Shown here in pieces: positions 46,329 to 54,372 of a DNA stretch of 64,000 bases; the stretch's first letter is position 1, and each line of letters opens with the position of its first letter. The notes under the pieces were generated by a model. It did no database searches and was not told the DNA's origin. It worked only from the letters and a program-made list of their open reading frames with translations. The position numbers were made by a program, and so were the translations under genes. The stretch is from Nonomuraea turcica (GTDB lineage Bacteria > Actinomycetota > Actinomycetes > Streptosporangiales > Streptosporangiaceae): assembly GCF_030718205.1 (NCBI RefSeq), contig NZ_JAUZQF010000022.1, forward strand, positions 148,972 through 212,971. The letters run 5' to 3'.

Positions 46329-47221
46329 TTGATCAGCTCCCTGGCCGCGTCGAGGTCGTCCGGAGTCTTCAGCGCCACGGTCTGCACGCCGCGCAGGCCA
46401 CGCCTGGCCAGGCCGGTCAGCGTGCCGCCGGGTAGTAGCTCGATCATCGTGGTGACCCCGAGCGCGGCCATGGTCTCCGCGCAGGCGTCCCATCTGACGG
46501 GGCTGCTGACCTGCTTGACCAGCCGCTCCACGAACTCGGCGCCGGTGGCGACGGGCTTGCCGTCGGAGTTGGACAGCAGCGTGACCCGCGGGTCGCCGGG
46601 CACGATGGCCCTGGCGGCCTCGCGCAGGCTCTCCACGGCCGGTGCCATGTGGTGCGTGTGGAACGCGCCCGCCACCGACAGCGGGATGAGCCGGGCGCGG
46701 GCCGGCGCGTCGTCCTTGAACGCGGCCAGCTGCTCCGTCGTGCCGCCGGCCACGATCTGGCCGGCGCCGTTGATGTTGGCGGGCGTCAGGCCGTGCCGCT
46801 CGATGGCGGCGAGCACCTCGTCCTCCACGCCGCCGAGCACGGCGGTCATGCCGGTCGCGGTGATGGCGGCGGCCTTGGCCATGGCCTGGGCGCGCTCGCG
46901 TACGAGGGTGAGCGCCTGCTCCGGGGTGAGCACCCCGGCCAGCGCGGCCGCGGCGAACTCGCCCACGCTGTGGCCCGCGAGCACGTCGGGGGCCACACCG
47001 AGCGCCTCGGCGGAGGCCAGGGCGGCGGCCACGAGCAGCGGCTGGGCGACGGCGGTGTCGCGGATCTCGTCGGCGTCGGCGGTGGTCCCGTAGGCGATCA
47101 GGTCGATCCCGGCGACCTCGGACCAGGCGCCGAGCCGGTCAGCGAGACCGGGCAGCTCGAGCCACGGGGTCAGGAAGCCTGGGGTTTGGGCACCTTGGCC
47201 CGGAGCGACGACTACAAGCAC
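46325..47221 (-). CDS. fabD: malonyl-CoA:ACP S-malonyltransferase
   Basis: The 298-residue enzyme moves malonyl from CoA to ACP. The nucleophile Ser85 is in AGHSVGEFAA, the opening reads VVVAPGQGAQTPGF, and the malonate-contact QPLL and AFHTHHM motifs are present. The GTG at 47221 with AAGG eight bases before it gives the family N-terminus; a frame with earlier starts at 47284 lacks similarity. It is the first enzyme gene of the operon, with a palindromic site about 70-85 bp upstream. Confidence 0.94.
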   Translation of the reverse strand: MLVVVAPGQGAQTPGFLTPWLELPGLADRLGAWSEVAGIDLIAYGTTADADEIRDTAVAQPLLVAAALASAEALGVAPDVLAGHSVGEFAAAALAGVLTPEQALTLVRERAQAMAKAAAITATGMTAVLGGVEDEVLAAIERHGLTPANINGAGQIVAGGTTEQLAAFKDDAPARARLIPLSVAGAFHTHHMAPAVESLREAARAIVPGDPRVTLLSNSDGKPVATGAEFVERLVKQVSSPVRWDACAETMAALGVTTMIELLPGGTLTGLARRGLRGVQTVALKTPDDLDAARELIK

Positions 47222-47291
47222 GAAATCCACCTTGCCCTGTAGAACTCCGACACGCGGATAGAGATCCGTACGAACTTTGTCCACGGCGATT

Positions 47292-47306
47292 TGTAGGAAG
47301 CCTACA
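47292..47306. promoter_or_regulatory. palindrome upstream of fabD, candidate FasR operator
   Basis: TGTAGG and CCTACA flank a three-base spacer (AAG on the plus strand). It lies between fasR and fabD, 71-85 bp before the fabD GTG and 24 bp after the fasR stop. Location and symmetry suggest the binding site of the adjacent PucR-type regulator. Confidence 0.45.
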
Positions 47307-47329
47307 GTGGGGATTTCGGCGCCATTACG

Positions 47330-48496
47330 TTAGGGCCGCCAAGTTACGGCGCTCTCCGCGAGCCTGCCCAAAATCAGGCCGACCTGGAGCGTGAAGGCGG
47401 ACCGGCCTTCCGTCGGCAGGTATCCGGTGAGCTCGGTGATCTTCTTGAGCCGGTAGCGGACGGTGTTGGGGTGGACGAACAGCAGCCGTGCCGTCGCCTC
47501 CAGCGAGGTGCCCTGCTCCAGGTACGTCGCCAGCGTGTCGAGCAGCGGAGTTCCGGCGAGCGGCAGGTAGACGTGCTCGATGAGCTGCTGCCTGGCGTCG
47601 TCGTCGCCGTCGAGCGCTCGCTCGGCCAGGAGGTCCTCGGCGTGCACCGGGCGGGGCGCGTCCGGCCACCCGGCGGACGCCTTCAGCCCGGCCAGCGCGG
47701 CCCTGGCCGACCTGGCGGCCGCGTGCAGGTCGGGGACCTCGGGGCCGATCACGATGGGCCCGATGCCGAAGCGGGCCACGACCTGTTTGGCAGCGTCGTC
47801 AACGCTCTGCGCGCCGCCGACGATCACGATCAGCCGGTCGGCCTGCACGCCGGCCAGCAGGTCCATGCCGATGCGCCGGCCCTTCTCCCGCAGGCCGTCG
47901 ATCACGGAGCGGGGGTCGCCTTCGGGGGCGTGGCCGGCGATGACGACCACGGGGGAGGAGGTCCAGCCGAGCGCGGCGGCCCACGAGTGCAGCCCGTCGT
48001 CCACCTCGCCGCGCACGAGGGCGTCCACGATCAGCGCCTCAAGCCGGGCGTCCCACGAGCCCCTGGCCTCGGCCTCGCGGGCGTAGACGTGGGCGGCGGC
48101 GAAGGCGACGTCCCGGGTGTAGCGGAGCATGGCCTGCTGCAGCTGGTCCTCGCCGCCGGGGGAGGCAAGCTCGTGGGTGCGGGCCTCGACGATCTCGACC
48201 ACGACCCTGACGATGTCGACGGTCTGCTGGAGCGAGATGGAGCGCTTCAGCTCGCGCGGGGCGGTGCCGAAGAACTCGATGCTCGGCGTGGGCGGGTCCT
48301 CCCCGGCGGTCGAGAACCACTCCACGAACGCCGCGATGCCGGCCTGGGCCACGAGCCCCACCCATGACCGGTCCTCGGCGCTGAGTGCGCGGAACCACGG
48401 CAACTGGTCGTCCATGCGTGCCATCGCCGCGGTGCCGAGCGAGCCCATGGCCCGCTCGAGCCTGCGCGTGGTGTCCTCCCGGGTCCGGTCTGTCAC
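47330..48496 (-). CDS. fasR: PucR-family transcriptional regulator of fatty-acid synthesis (FasR-like)
   Basis: The 388-residue protein has the PucR layout: an N-terminal region, a central GGDEF-like degenerate domain, and a C-terminal helix-turn-helix (LFVHPNTVRYRLKKI near residue 345). Genes of this kind precede fabD in actinomycetes and activate fab genes in Streptomyces (FasR). It lies 108 bp upstream of fabD on the same strand. The start at GTG 48496 has AGAAG before it. Control by acyl-CoA or similar lipids is known for some relatives and is not shown here. Confidence 0.88.
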   Translation of the reverse strand: MTDRTREDTTRRLERAMGSLGTAAMARMDDQLPWFRALSAEDRSWVGLVAQAGIAAFVEWFSTAGEDPPTPSIEFFGTAPRELKRSISLQQTVDIVRVVVEIVEARTHELASPGGEDQLQQAMLRYTRDVAFAAAHVYAREAEARGSWDARLEALIVDALVRGEVDDGLHSWAAALGWTSSPVVVIAGHAPEGDPRSVIDGLREKGRRIGMDLLAGVQADRLIVIVGGAQSVDDAAKQVVARFGIGPIVIGPEVPDLHAAARSARAALAGLKASAGWPDAPRPVHAEDLLAERALDGDDDARQQLIEHVYLPLAGTPLLDTLATYLEQGTSLEATARLLFVHPNTVRYRLKKITELTGYLPTEGRSAFTLQVGLILGRLAESAVTWRP

Positions 48497-48539
48497 GTCT
48501 TCTAGAGTGCCAGTTCGGCCCAGGTGAACGCGACGCCCG

Positions 48540-48971
48540 TCAGATGACCGCGACAGCGGTGATCAGGCCGATCGCCACATGCGTCACGGCCAGCAGCCGC
48601 GCGCCCGGCTGCAACTGCTGCTCCTTGATCAGGTCGCGTACCGAGATCCCGACGATCTTGTCGAAGATGAGCATCGCCACGGTCTGCACCACGATCCCGA
48701 CCAGGCCGAACACCGCCGTGCCCGCCAGACCCTCGGCGAGCCGGCCGCCGGAGGACCAGATGGAGGCGGCCACGATCAGGCCGACGGCGGCCAGGGCGGA
48801 CGTGGCCAGCAGGGTGGCATTCGGATTGCGCTCGCTGCGGATGATCTCGCTCAGCTTGCCAGGGGTGGCCCAGTCGATCACGTAGAAGCCGACGATCATC
48901 AGGATCACGCCGACGGCGGCGTATGAAGCGATGGCACCCGCGCCGCGGGCGAGGGTTTCGAGAAGGGTCAC
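48540..48971 (-). CDS. DUF350 family membrane protein (YjfL-like)
   Basis: The 143-residue protein has four hydrophobic segments arranged as two DUF350 repeats: about residues 20-40, 60-80, 85-105 and 120-140. The second repeat holds GIVVQTVAMLIFDKIVG. It is the same family as E. coli YjfL. The GTG at 48971 follows AGGA with six-base spacing; GTG 48986 is an alternative. It is the last gene of a three-gene set with the glutathionylspermidine-synthase-like gene 25 bp upstream. Function unknown, probably in the envelope. Confidence 0.82.
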   Translation of the reverse strand: MTLLETLARGAGAIASYAAVGVILMIVGFYVIDWATPGKLSEIIRSERNPNATLLATSALAAVGLIVAASIWSSGGRLAEGLAGTAVFGLVGIVVQTVAMLIFDKIVGISVRDLIKEQQLQPGARLLAVTHVAIGLITAVAVI

Positions 48972-48996
48972 GTCAGTTCCTATCACGTGGAGGGTG

Positions 48997-50142
48997 TCAG
49001 CCCGCGATGCGATGCGGGACGAAGGAGGAGGTGTCGTCGGTGATCAGGCCGGTCGTCTCCCTGATGCCGAGCCCGGCGGACTCGTCGGCGACCATCCAGG
49101 CGCCGAGCACCGGCCGCTGCCCCTCGAACACGGGCAGTGCCTCGAAGCCCTGGAAGACGTAACCTTCCTGGCCGTATCTGCCGGGCGTCTCCTGAGTGCC
49201 CTCCGGGGTGACGATCCGCATGGAGGCGCCCTCCCTGCCGAGCAACGGCTTGGCGATGTAGGAGGTCAGCTCGCGCGGGCCGTCCAGGTAGGCGGGCAGC
49301 AGCGAGGGATGCCCCGGGTAGAGCTCCCACAACACGGCCAGCAGGGCCTTGTTGGACAGCAGCGCCTTCCACAGCGGCTCGATCCAGGTGGCGTGCCGCA
49401 CCGCGTGCCGGCCGAACTCGTCGCTCAGCATCCACTCCCAGGGGTAGAGCTTGAACACCGAGCGGATCATCTGCTCGTCGAGGTCGACGAAGCGCATGTT
49501 GAGCGAGTCCCAGCCGATGTCCTCCATGGCGATGGCGACCGTCTGCAGTCCCGCCTGTTCGGCGGTCTCCTGCAGGTAGGCCACCGTCATGGCCTCCTCG
49601 CCGGTCTCGTCCGCGTTCGTGAACGAGAAGTGCACCGGCCCCGGCGGCAGTCGCAACTCGCGCCAGCGGTCGATGAGCCGCTCGTGCACGGAGTTCCACT
49701 GGTCGTCGTCCGGGTGCGTGTCCTGCAGCCAGAACCACTGCACGACGGACGACTCCACGAGCGAGGTCGGCGTGTCGGCGTTGTACTCCAGCAGCTTGGC
49801 CGGGCCGGTGCCGTCGTAGCGCAGGTCGAAGCGGCCGTACAGGTGCGGATCGCGGCGCTCCCACGAGCGCGCCACTTCCTCCCACGCCCACTCGGGGATG
49901 GCGAAGTCGGCGAAGCGCCCGGTGGAGATCACGTGCTCGACGGTGCGCAGGCACATGCCGTGGAGCTCTTCGACCTGCTCCTCCAGCGCCTCGACCTCGT
50001 CCATCGAGAAGACGTAGTGCACGGACTCGTCCCAGTAGGGCCGGCTCAGGCCCTCGGGGTGCGCGGCCCGGTGGTAGGCCAGGCCGTGGCTTTCGATCGT
50101 CTTCTCCCAGTCGTCCCTGGGAGTTCCATGTTCGCGGCGCAC
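48997..50142 (-). CDS. glutathionylspermidine synthase-like ATP-grasp amide ligase (YjfC/YgiC family)
   Basis: The 381-residue protein matches the ATP-grasp C-terminal domain family of glutathionylspermidine synthase, such as E. coli YjfC and YgiC. Signatures include GRFDLRYDGTGPAKLLEYNADTP near residue 102, AKPLLGREGASM near 293 and WMVADESAGLGIRE near 348. It lacks the amidase domain of E. coli Gss. These stand-alone forms are peptide-ligase-like and their product is unknown. It lies 3 bp after the small membrane-protein gene and 25 bp before the DUF350 gene, so the three form one operon. Confidence 0.85.
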   Translation of the reverse strand: MRREHGTPRDDWEKTIESHGLAYHRAAHPEGLSRPYWDESVHYVFSMDEVEALEEQVEELHGMCLRTVEHVISTGRFADFAIPEWAWEEVARSWERRDPHLYGRFDLRYDGTGPAKLLEYNADTPTSLVESSVVQWFWLQDTHPDDDQWNSVHERLIDRWRELRLPPGPVHFSFTNADETGEEAMTVAYLQETAEQAGLQTVAIAMEDIGWDSLNMRFVDLDEQMIRSVFKLYPWEWMLSDEFGRHAVRHATWIEPLWKALLSNKALLAVLWELYPGHPSLLPAYLDGPRELTSYIAKPLLGREGASMRIVTPEGTQETPGRYGQEGYVFQGFEALPVFEGQRPVLGAWMVADESAGLGIRETTGLITDDTSSFVPHRIAG

Positions 50143-50145
50143 GTC

Positions 50146-50535
50146 TCAGCTCCCGCCGCTCCAGCTGTTGCCGAACCCGCCCCGCTGGATCGACTTGCCG
50201 TTACGAGAGGTGATGTTGACGTCAGAGGGCCGGTAGGTGGTGCCGCCCTCGACCCGGTTGCCCACCCTGCGGCCGCCGTAATACCAGATGTACGCCCCGC
50301 GGGAGCCGCCGTAATAGTGCGTGCGGCCGTCGTCGTCCTCGCAGTAGTCGTCGTCGACGACCTCGTAGGTGCCGTCCGCAAGCTGGACGACGCAGTCCGC
50401 GGCGACCTCGTCGTCGTCCTGCACAGCGGAGCAGTATCCGACCACCATCACGGATAGGACCCCGAGGACGACCAGTGGAACGACCTTCGACGATTTGCGC
50501 GGCTGCCCCGTGGGCGCCTGCGGCGGTTTTGCCAT
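50146..50535 (-). CDS. small membrane-anchored protein in the YjfM/YgiB position
   Basis: The 129-residue protein has one N-terminal membrane segment (VVPLVVLGVLSVMVVGYC, about residues 18-35) and a polar exterior domain rich in Tyr, Gly and Asp, ending in a Gly/Ser-rich tail. Cys residues at VGYC, ADC and DDYC could form disulfides, but the first is not in a lipobox. In E. coli the DUF1190 protein YjfM occupies this position. AGGAG precedes the ATG at 50535; a TTG at 50538 is possible. The role is unknown. Confidence 0.65.
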   Translation of the reverse strand: MAKPPQAPTGQPRKSSKVVPLVVLGVLSVMVVGYCSAVQDDDEVAADCVVQLADGTYEVVDDDYCEDDDGRTHYYGGSRGAYIWYYGGRRVGNRVEGGTTYRPSDVNITSRNGKSIQRGGFGNSWSGGS

Positions 50536-50636
50536 CAACTCCTGCTTTCCTGGGCCGATCAGCCTAGCGGTGGCCCGCGTCGCTGATCAATGTGTAGCGG
50601 CCCGCGATTGCCGTTGGCTTGGGTATGACTTAACGC

Positions 50637-51659
50637 ATGGAACCGACTGAGGCGCTGCGTGAGATCGCCTTCCTGCTGGAGCGCGCCGGCGAGCCCACCT
50701 ACCGCGTGCGTGCCTTCCGTCGCGCCGCCGCCGTGGTCGCCGACCTCCCCCAGGACGAGCTCGTGCGGTTGGCCCGCACCGGCGGACTCGGCGACCTGCC
50801 CGGCATCGGGAAAGTCACCGCTCTTGTTGTGAACGAAAGCCTGGACGGCCAGGTTCCTACGTACTTGAGAAGGATGCGGGCCACTGCCGAGGTCGAGCTG
50901 GACGCCGAGACCGCCGTGTTGCGGGCCGCGTTGAAAGGCGACCTGCACAGCCACTCGGACTGGTCGGACGGCGGCTCTCCGATCGAGGAGATGGCCGAGG
51001 CGGCCATCGGCCTCGGTCACGACTACGTGGCGGTGACCGACCACTCGCCGCGGCTGACCGTGGCCAAGGGCCTGTCGGCGGAGCGGCTGGAGCGGCAGCT
51101 GGAGGTGGTGGCGAAGCTCAACGAGCGGCTGGCGCCGTTCAGGATCCTCACCGGCATCGAGGTGGACATCAACACGGACGGCACGCTCGACCAGGATCCC
51201 GCGTTGCTGGAGCGGCTGGACGTCGTGGTCGCCAGCGTGCACTCCAAGCTGCGCATGGGCGGGGAGGAGATGACGCGGCGGATGGTCACCGCGATCGCCA
51301 ACCCGCTGGTGGACGTGCTCGGGCACTGCACCGGGCGGGTCGTGCAGGCGGGCGGCAAGCGGGGCGTCAAGCGGCCGGAGTCGGAGTTCGAGGCCGAGCT
51401 GGTCTTCGAGGCCTGCCGGCGGTTCGGGGTGGCGGTCGAGATCAACTCCCGGCCCGATCGGCTCGACCCGCCGAAGCGGCTGATGCGGCTGGCGTACGAG
51501 ATGGGCTGCGTGTTCGCGATCGACTCCGACGCGCACGCGCCCGGGCAGCTCGACTGGCAGCGGTACGGGTGCGAGCGGGCGGCCAGGTGCGGCATCGAGG
51601 CCGAGCGCATCGTCAACACCTGGCCGCTGGACCGCCTGCTCGACTGGGCCGGCGCCTAG
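50637..51659 (+). CDS. PHP domain phosphoesterase with N-terminal helix-hairpin-helix
   Basis: The 340-residue protein has an N-terminal DNA-binding part like that of DNA polymerase X (about residues 1-85, with YRVRAFRRAA and LPGIGKVTA) and a C-terminal PHP domain (100-330). The metal ligands show as DLHSHSDWSDG near 102, AVTDHSPRL near 137, the E of TGIEVDIN and the C-terminal AIDSDAHAPG. The polymerase palm is missing, so the protein looks like PolX without the polymerase. It is probably a DNA-related phosphoesterase or nuclease. It converges with the YCII-related gene and their stop codons overlap. Confidence 0.88.
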   Translation: MEPTEALREIAFLLERAGEPTYRVRAFRRAAAVVADLPQDELVRLARTGGLGDLPGIGKVTALVVNESLDGQVPTYLRRMRATAEVELDAETAVLRAALKGDLHSHSDWSDGGSPIEEMAEAAIGLGHDYVAVTDHSPRLTVAKGLSAERLERQLEVVAKLNERLAPFRILTGIEVDINTDGTLDQDPALLERLDVVVASVHSKLRMGGEEMTRRMVTAIANPLVDVLGHCTGRVVQAGGKRGVKRPESEFEAELVFEACRRFGVAVEINSRPDRLDPPKRLMRLAYEMGCVFAIDSDAHAPGQLDWQRYGCERAARCGIEAERIVNTWPLDRLLDWAGA

Positions 51660-52021
51660 ATCTTGTTGCCCGGGGCCTCGTGCGGGACCGGCCAGACCTC
51701 GACCGCGCCGACCGAGGCGAAGGGCAGCTCGGCGGCGAGGTCGAGAGCGCGTTGCTCGTCGTCGACCTCCACCAGATACCAGCTGGCCAGATATTCCTTC
51801 GACTCCAGGTAGGGGCCGTCGGTGACGGCGGGCAGGCCGTTGCGCACCCGCACGGTCTTGGCCTGGACGGCGTCGGCGGTGCCGTACGCGCCCAGCAGCT
51901 CGCCTGTCTCGGCGTACTTGCGGTTGAACGCGTCCTGCTCGGCGATGTGCTTCTGCGTCTCCTCAGCCGAGAACGACTCCCACAGTTCCTGGTTGCCGTA
52001 GATGATGATCATGTACTTCAT
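51656..52021 (-). CDS. YCII-related/DGPF domain protein
   Basis: The 121-residue protein has the YCII-like fold, beginning MKYMIIIYGNQELW and carrying the diagnostic DGPYLESKEYLASWYLVEV near residue 68. Related proteins are often encoded beside ECF sigma factors, but none is near here. The substrate is unknown. AGGAG precedes the ATG at 52021. Its TAG stop overlaps that of the PHP gene on the opposite strand. Confidence 0.85.
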   Translation of the reverse strand: MKYMIIIYGNQELWESFSAEETQKHIAEQDAFNRKYAETGELLGAYGTADAVQAKTVRVRNGLPAVTDGPYLESKEYLASWYLVEVDDEQRALDLAAELPFASVGAVEVWPVPHEAPGNKI

Positions 52022-52289
52022 GGTCTCCTGCCTCTTTCGGATGCTGTCGTCAGCGGGTCGGAGCCGGCGCGGCCTCTTTGACATCACCGGCGGAAAAACC
52101 TGCGATCGTTTGCCGGGCGTGAAAGCGGGCTCCGCCGTCCGGGGCTCAGGCGGCGGTGTGAGATGCGCCACAGGGGCGTCAGGACACTGGCCGAAACCGT
52201 GATAGCCGTGTGACCCGGCAGTGAGGAGGGTATCTCGGGGCTGCCGGGGCCCCCGGCGATTGTCGGTGGCACGGCGTAGCGTCACGGCT

Positions 52290-53018
52290 GTGAATCGTAC
52301 CGACCGGCTCTACGCACTCGTCGAGGACCTGCGTGCCATCGCCCCCCGCCGCCGTTCCGCGCGGGAGCTGGCTCAGCGGTTCGAGGTCAGCGTGCGCACG
52401 ATCGAGCGCGACATCACCGCGCTGCAGGAGTCGGGCGTGCCGATCTACGCCGAGCCGGGACGCAAAGGCGGTTACGCCATCGACAAGAAGATGTCCCTGC
52501 CGCCCCTCAACTTCACGCCCGCCGAGGCGGTGGCCATCGCGGTGGCGCTCAGCCGGGCCGGTGACCAGCCGTTCGGCCGGCAGGCCCGCAGCGCCTTACG
52601 CAAGGTGGTCGCCGCCATGCCGGGTCCCGAGGGCGATCTGGCCAGGGAGCTGGCCCGCCGGGTGCAGCTCATGCGGCTGCCCGAGGAGCCGGGCAGCGCG
52701 ATCCAGCCGCTCGGCGGCGAGGGCATCTCCCGGGCCATCGAGGAGGCGTTGCTGCGCCGCCGGGTGCTCAGGCTCGAATACGCCGACGCCAAGGGGGCCC
52801 TCACCTCACGCGATGTCGAGCCAGGGGTGTTCCTGGGTGGCCGCGGCGGTTTCTGGTATCTCGTGGCGTGGTGCAGGCTGCGCGACGACGTACGCGTCTT
52901 CCGCCTCGACCGCATCGCGGCCGCCACCGTCACCGCCGAGCGCTGCCCCGACCGGCCGCTGGAGGGCTTCGCCACCGACCTGCCCGAGATGATCGTGCAC
53001 GGCACTGTGCTCGATTAA
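52290..53018 (+). CDS. WYL domain transcriptional regulator
   Basis: The 242-residue protein has an N-terminal DeoR/HTH_11 winged helix (RTDRLYALVEDLRA, then VSVRTIERDITALQESGV) and a C-terminal WYL domain (about 140-230) with GGFWYLVAWCRLRDDVRVF then LDRI. Proteins of this kind sense small ligands or nucleic acids. The GTG at 52290 starts the family-like N-terminus. It is divergent from the YCII-related gene across a 268-bp gap and lies 74 bp upstream of a VOC gene that it may control. Confidence 0.9.
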   Translation: MNRTDRLYALVEDLRAIAPRRRSARELAQRFEVSVRTIERDITALQESGVPIYAEPGRKGGYAIDKKMSLPPLNFTPAEAVAIAVALSRAGDQPFGRQARSALRKVVAAMPGPEGDLARELARRVQLMRLPEEPGSAIQPLGGEGISRAIEEALLRRRVLRLEYADAKGALTSRDVEPGVFLGGRGGFWYLVAWCRLRDDVRVFRLDRIAAATVTAERCPDRPLEGFATDLPEMIVHGTVLD

Positions 53019-53092
53019 TCAATCGAAAACACCGACATAGGGTTGTCGCCAACACGCTACATCGTTGTCTTGTTCGAGAAAGCAAGGAGACA

Positions 53093-53452
53093 ATGATGGA
53101 CAACACGGTGACGTGGTTCGAGGTCGCGACCGACGACCCCGAGGGTGCTCAGACGTTCTATGGAGGGCTGTTCGGCTGGACGTTCATGCGCGACGAGGGC
53201 CCGATCGACTATCGGCTGATCGGCCATCCGGGCGTTGAGCAGCCGGTGGGCGGGCTCTACAACACCAAGGGCGAGTTCCCCAACCACGCGATCTTCCACG
53301 TGCACGTGGCCGACGTCGAGGCGACCTGCGCCCAGAGCGAGGCGCTCGGCGGCAAAGTGATCACGAAGGTGATCGACGACGGCGCGGGCACGGACTTCGC
53401 CTATCTGCGTGACACGTCCGGCAGTGTCTTCGGGATCTTCCACCGCAGGTGA
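53093..53452 (+). CDS. VOC family protein
   Basis: The 119-residue protein has the VOC fold: TVTWFEVATDDPEGAQTFY at the start and HVHVADVEATCAQSEALGG in the second half, ending DTSGSVFGIFHR. The substrate is unknown. AAGGAGA precedes adjacent ATG codons at 53093 and 53096. It follows the WYL regulator on the same strand and may be its target. Confidence 0.85.
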   Translation: MMDNTVTWFEVATDDPEGAQTFYGGLFGWTFMRDEGPIDYRLIGHPGVEQPVGGLYNTKGEFPNHAIFHVHVADVEATCAQSEALGGKVITKVIDDGAGTDFAYLRDTSGSVFGIFHRR

Positions 53453-53669
53453 TGACCCGTGGCCGGGCCGGGGAGAGCGCCTTCCCCGCCGACCCCGGCA
53501 GGCCATGGGCCCGCTTCCCAGAAGCGGTTCACCCCTCGCCCTGGGCACGCCGCCGATCGCCGAGCGGCGGCGCGCCCAGGGCCTCGACGACCGGCAGCTC
53601 CGGCCGGCGAAACCGGCCCGATCCAAGGCGACGGCCTCCGACGCCGGTCCGCTCGGGATCAGGCGCCGG

Positions 53670-54371
53670 TCAGAACGCGGCAGCGGTCAGCCAGCGCTCC
53701 AGCAACGTGTGGTCGCCGTACACGGTGAGCGCTTCGGGGGAGCGCCGCCCGTACAGCATGAGGAGCAGGTCGCGCACCGGCCCCTGGACGGCGGTGTCGC
53801 CCTTGGCGTGGCCACGGGCCCATGCGATCGTCCCGGCGGGTCCCTGCGTGATCGTCCACTCGCCCTCGGCGTCGTTCGCGTGGAGGTGGATCGTGGCCCC
53901 CTCCGCGCCGAGCTCGCCCAGGGCCCGGGTGACCCAGGCAGCGGACGGCAGGTTGTGCAGGAACTCCTCGATGCCGTCCACCGCGGTCGCCGCCGGGATC
54001 ACCGGGTCGAACACCATCCGCCGCGGCCACCAGGACGCCCGCTTGTCGGGACCCCAGGTCCACACCGCCAGCTCCGGGTCGGTCTCGCGCAGGGTTCGCA
54101 GCAGCTCCGCGGCTCCGGCCAGCAGCCACGCGGCGTCGCCGCTCTGACCCTCGGCAAGCCCGCTGGGCACCTGACGCGACCAGACCCGCTCCTGCACCCG
54201 GTTGCGCAGCACGTGCACCGCCCACCGATGGGTTTGGCCGACGTGTGTGACCAGCTCGGCGAGCGTCCAGCCTGGGCACGTGGGCACCGGGACCGAGAGG
54301 TCGCCCGACAACTCCGCGAGGCGTGCCGCCTCCGTCTCGATCTCTGACTCGTAGTCCTTCACCCGCCACAC
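53670..54371 (-). CDS. mycothiol-dependent maleylpyruvate isomerase family protein, metal site altered
   Basis: The 233-residue protein belongs to the DinB-like family of mycothiol-using enzymes. It begins YESEIETEAARLAELSG, then CPGWTLAELVTHVGQTHRW with the first metal His, and ends with the C-terminal domain (DGRRSPEALTVYGD-like region). The usual second metal motif, Glu-x-x-x-His in RRMVHETAVHR, reads RRMVFDPVIP here, with Asp and Pro in place of Glu and His. Metal binding is therefore doubtful. GTG at 54371 or 54362 may be the start. It begins just after the S33 hydrolase stop and is probably cotranscribed. Confidence 0.8.
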   Translation of the reverse strand: MWRVKDYESEIETEAARLAELSGDLSVPVPTCPGWTLAELVTHVGQTHRWAVHVLRNRVQERVWSRQVPSGLAEGQSGDAAWLLAGAAELLRTLRETDPELAVWTWGPDKRASWWPRRMVFDPVIPAATAVDGIEEFLHNLPSAAWVTRALGELGAEGATIHLHANDAEGEWTITQGPAGTIAWARGHAKGDTAVQGPVRDLLLMLYGRRSPEALTVYGDHTLLERWLTAAAF

Positions 54372-54372
54372 A

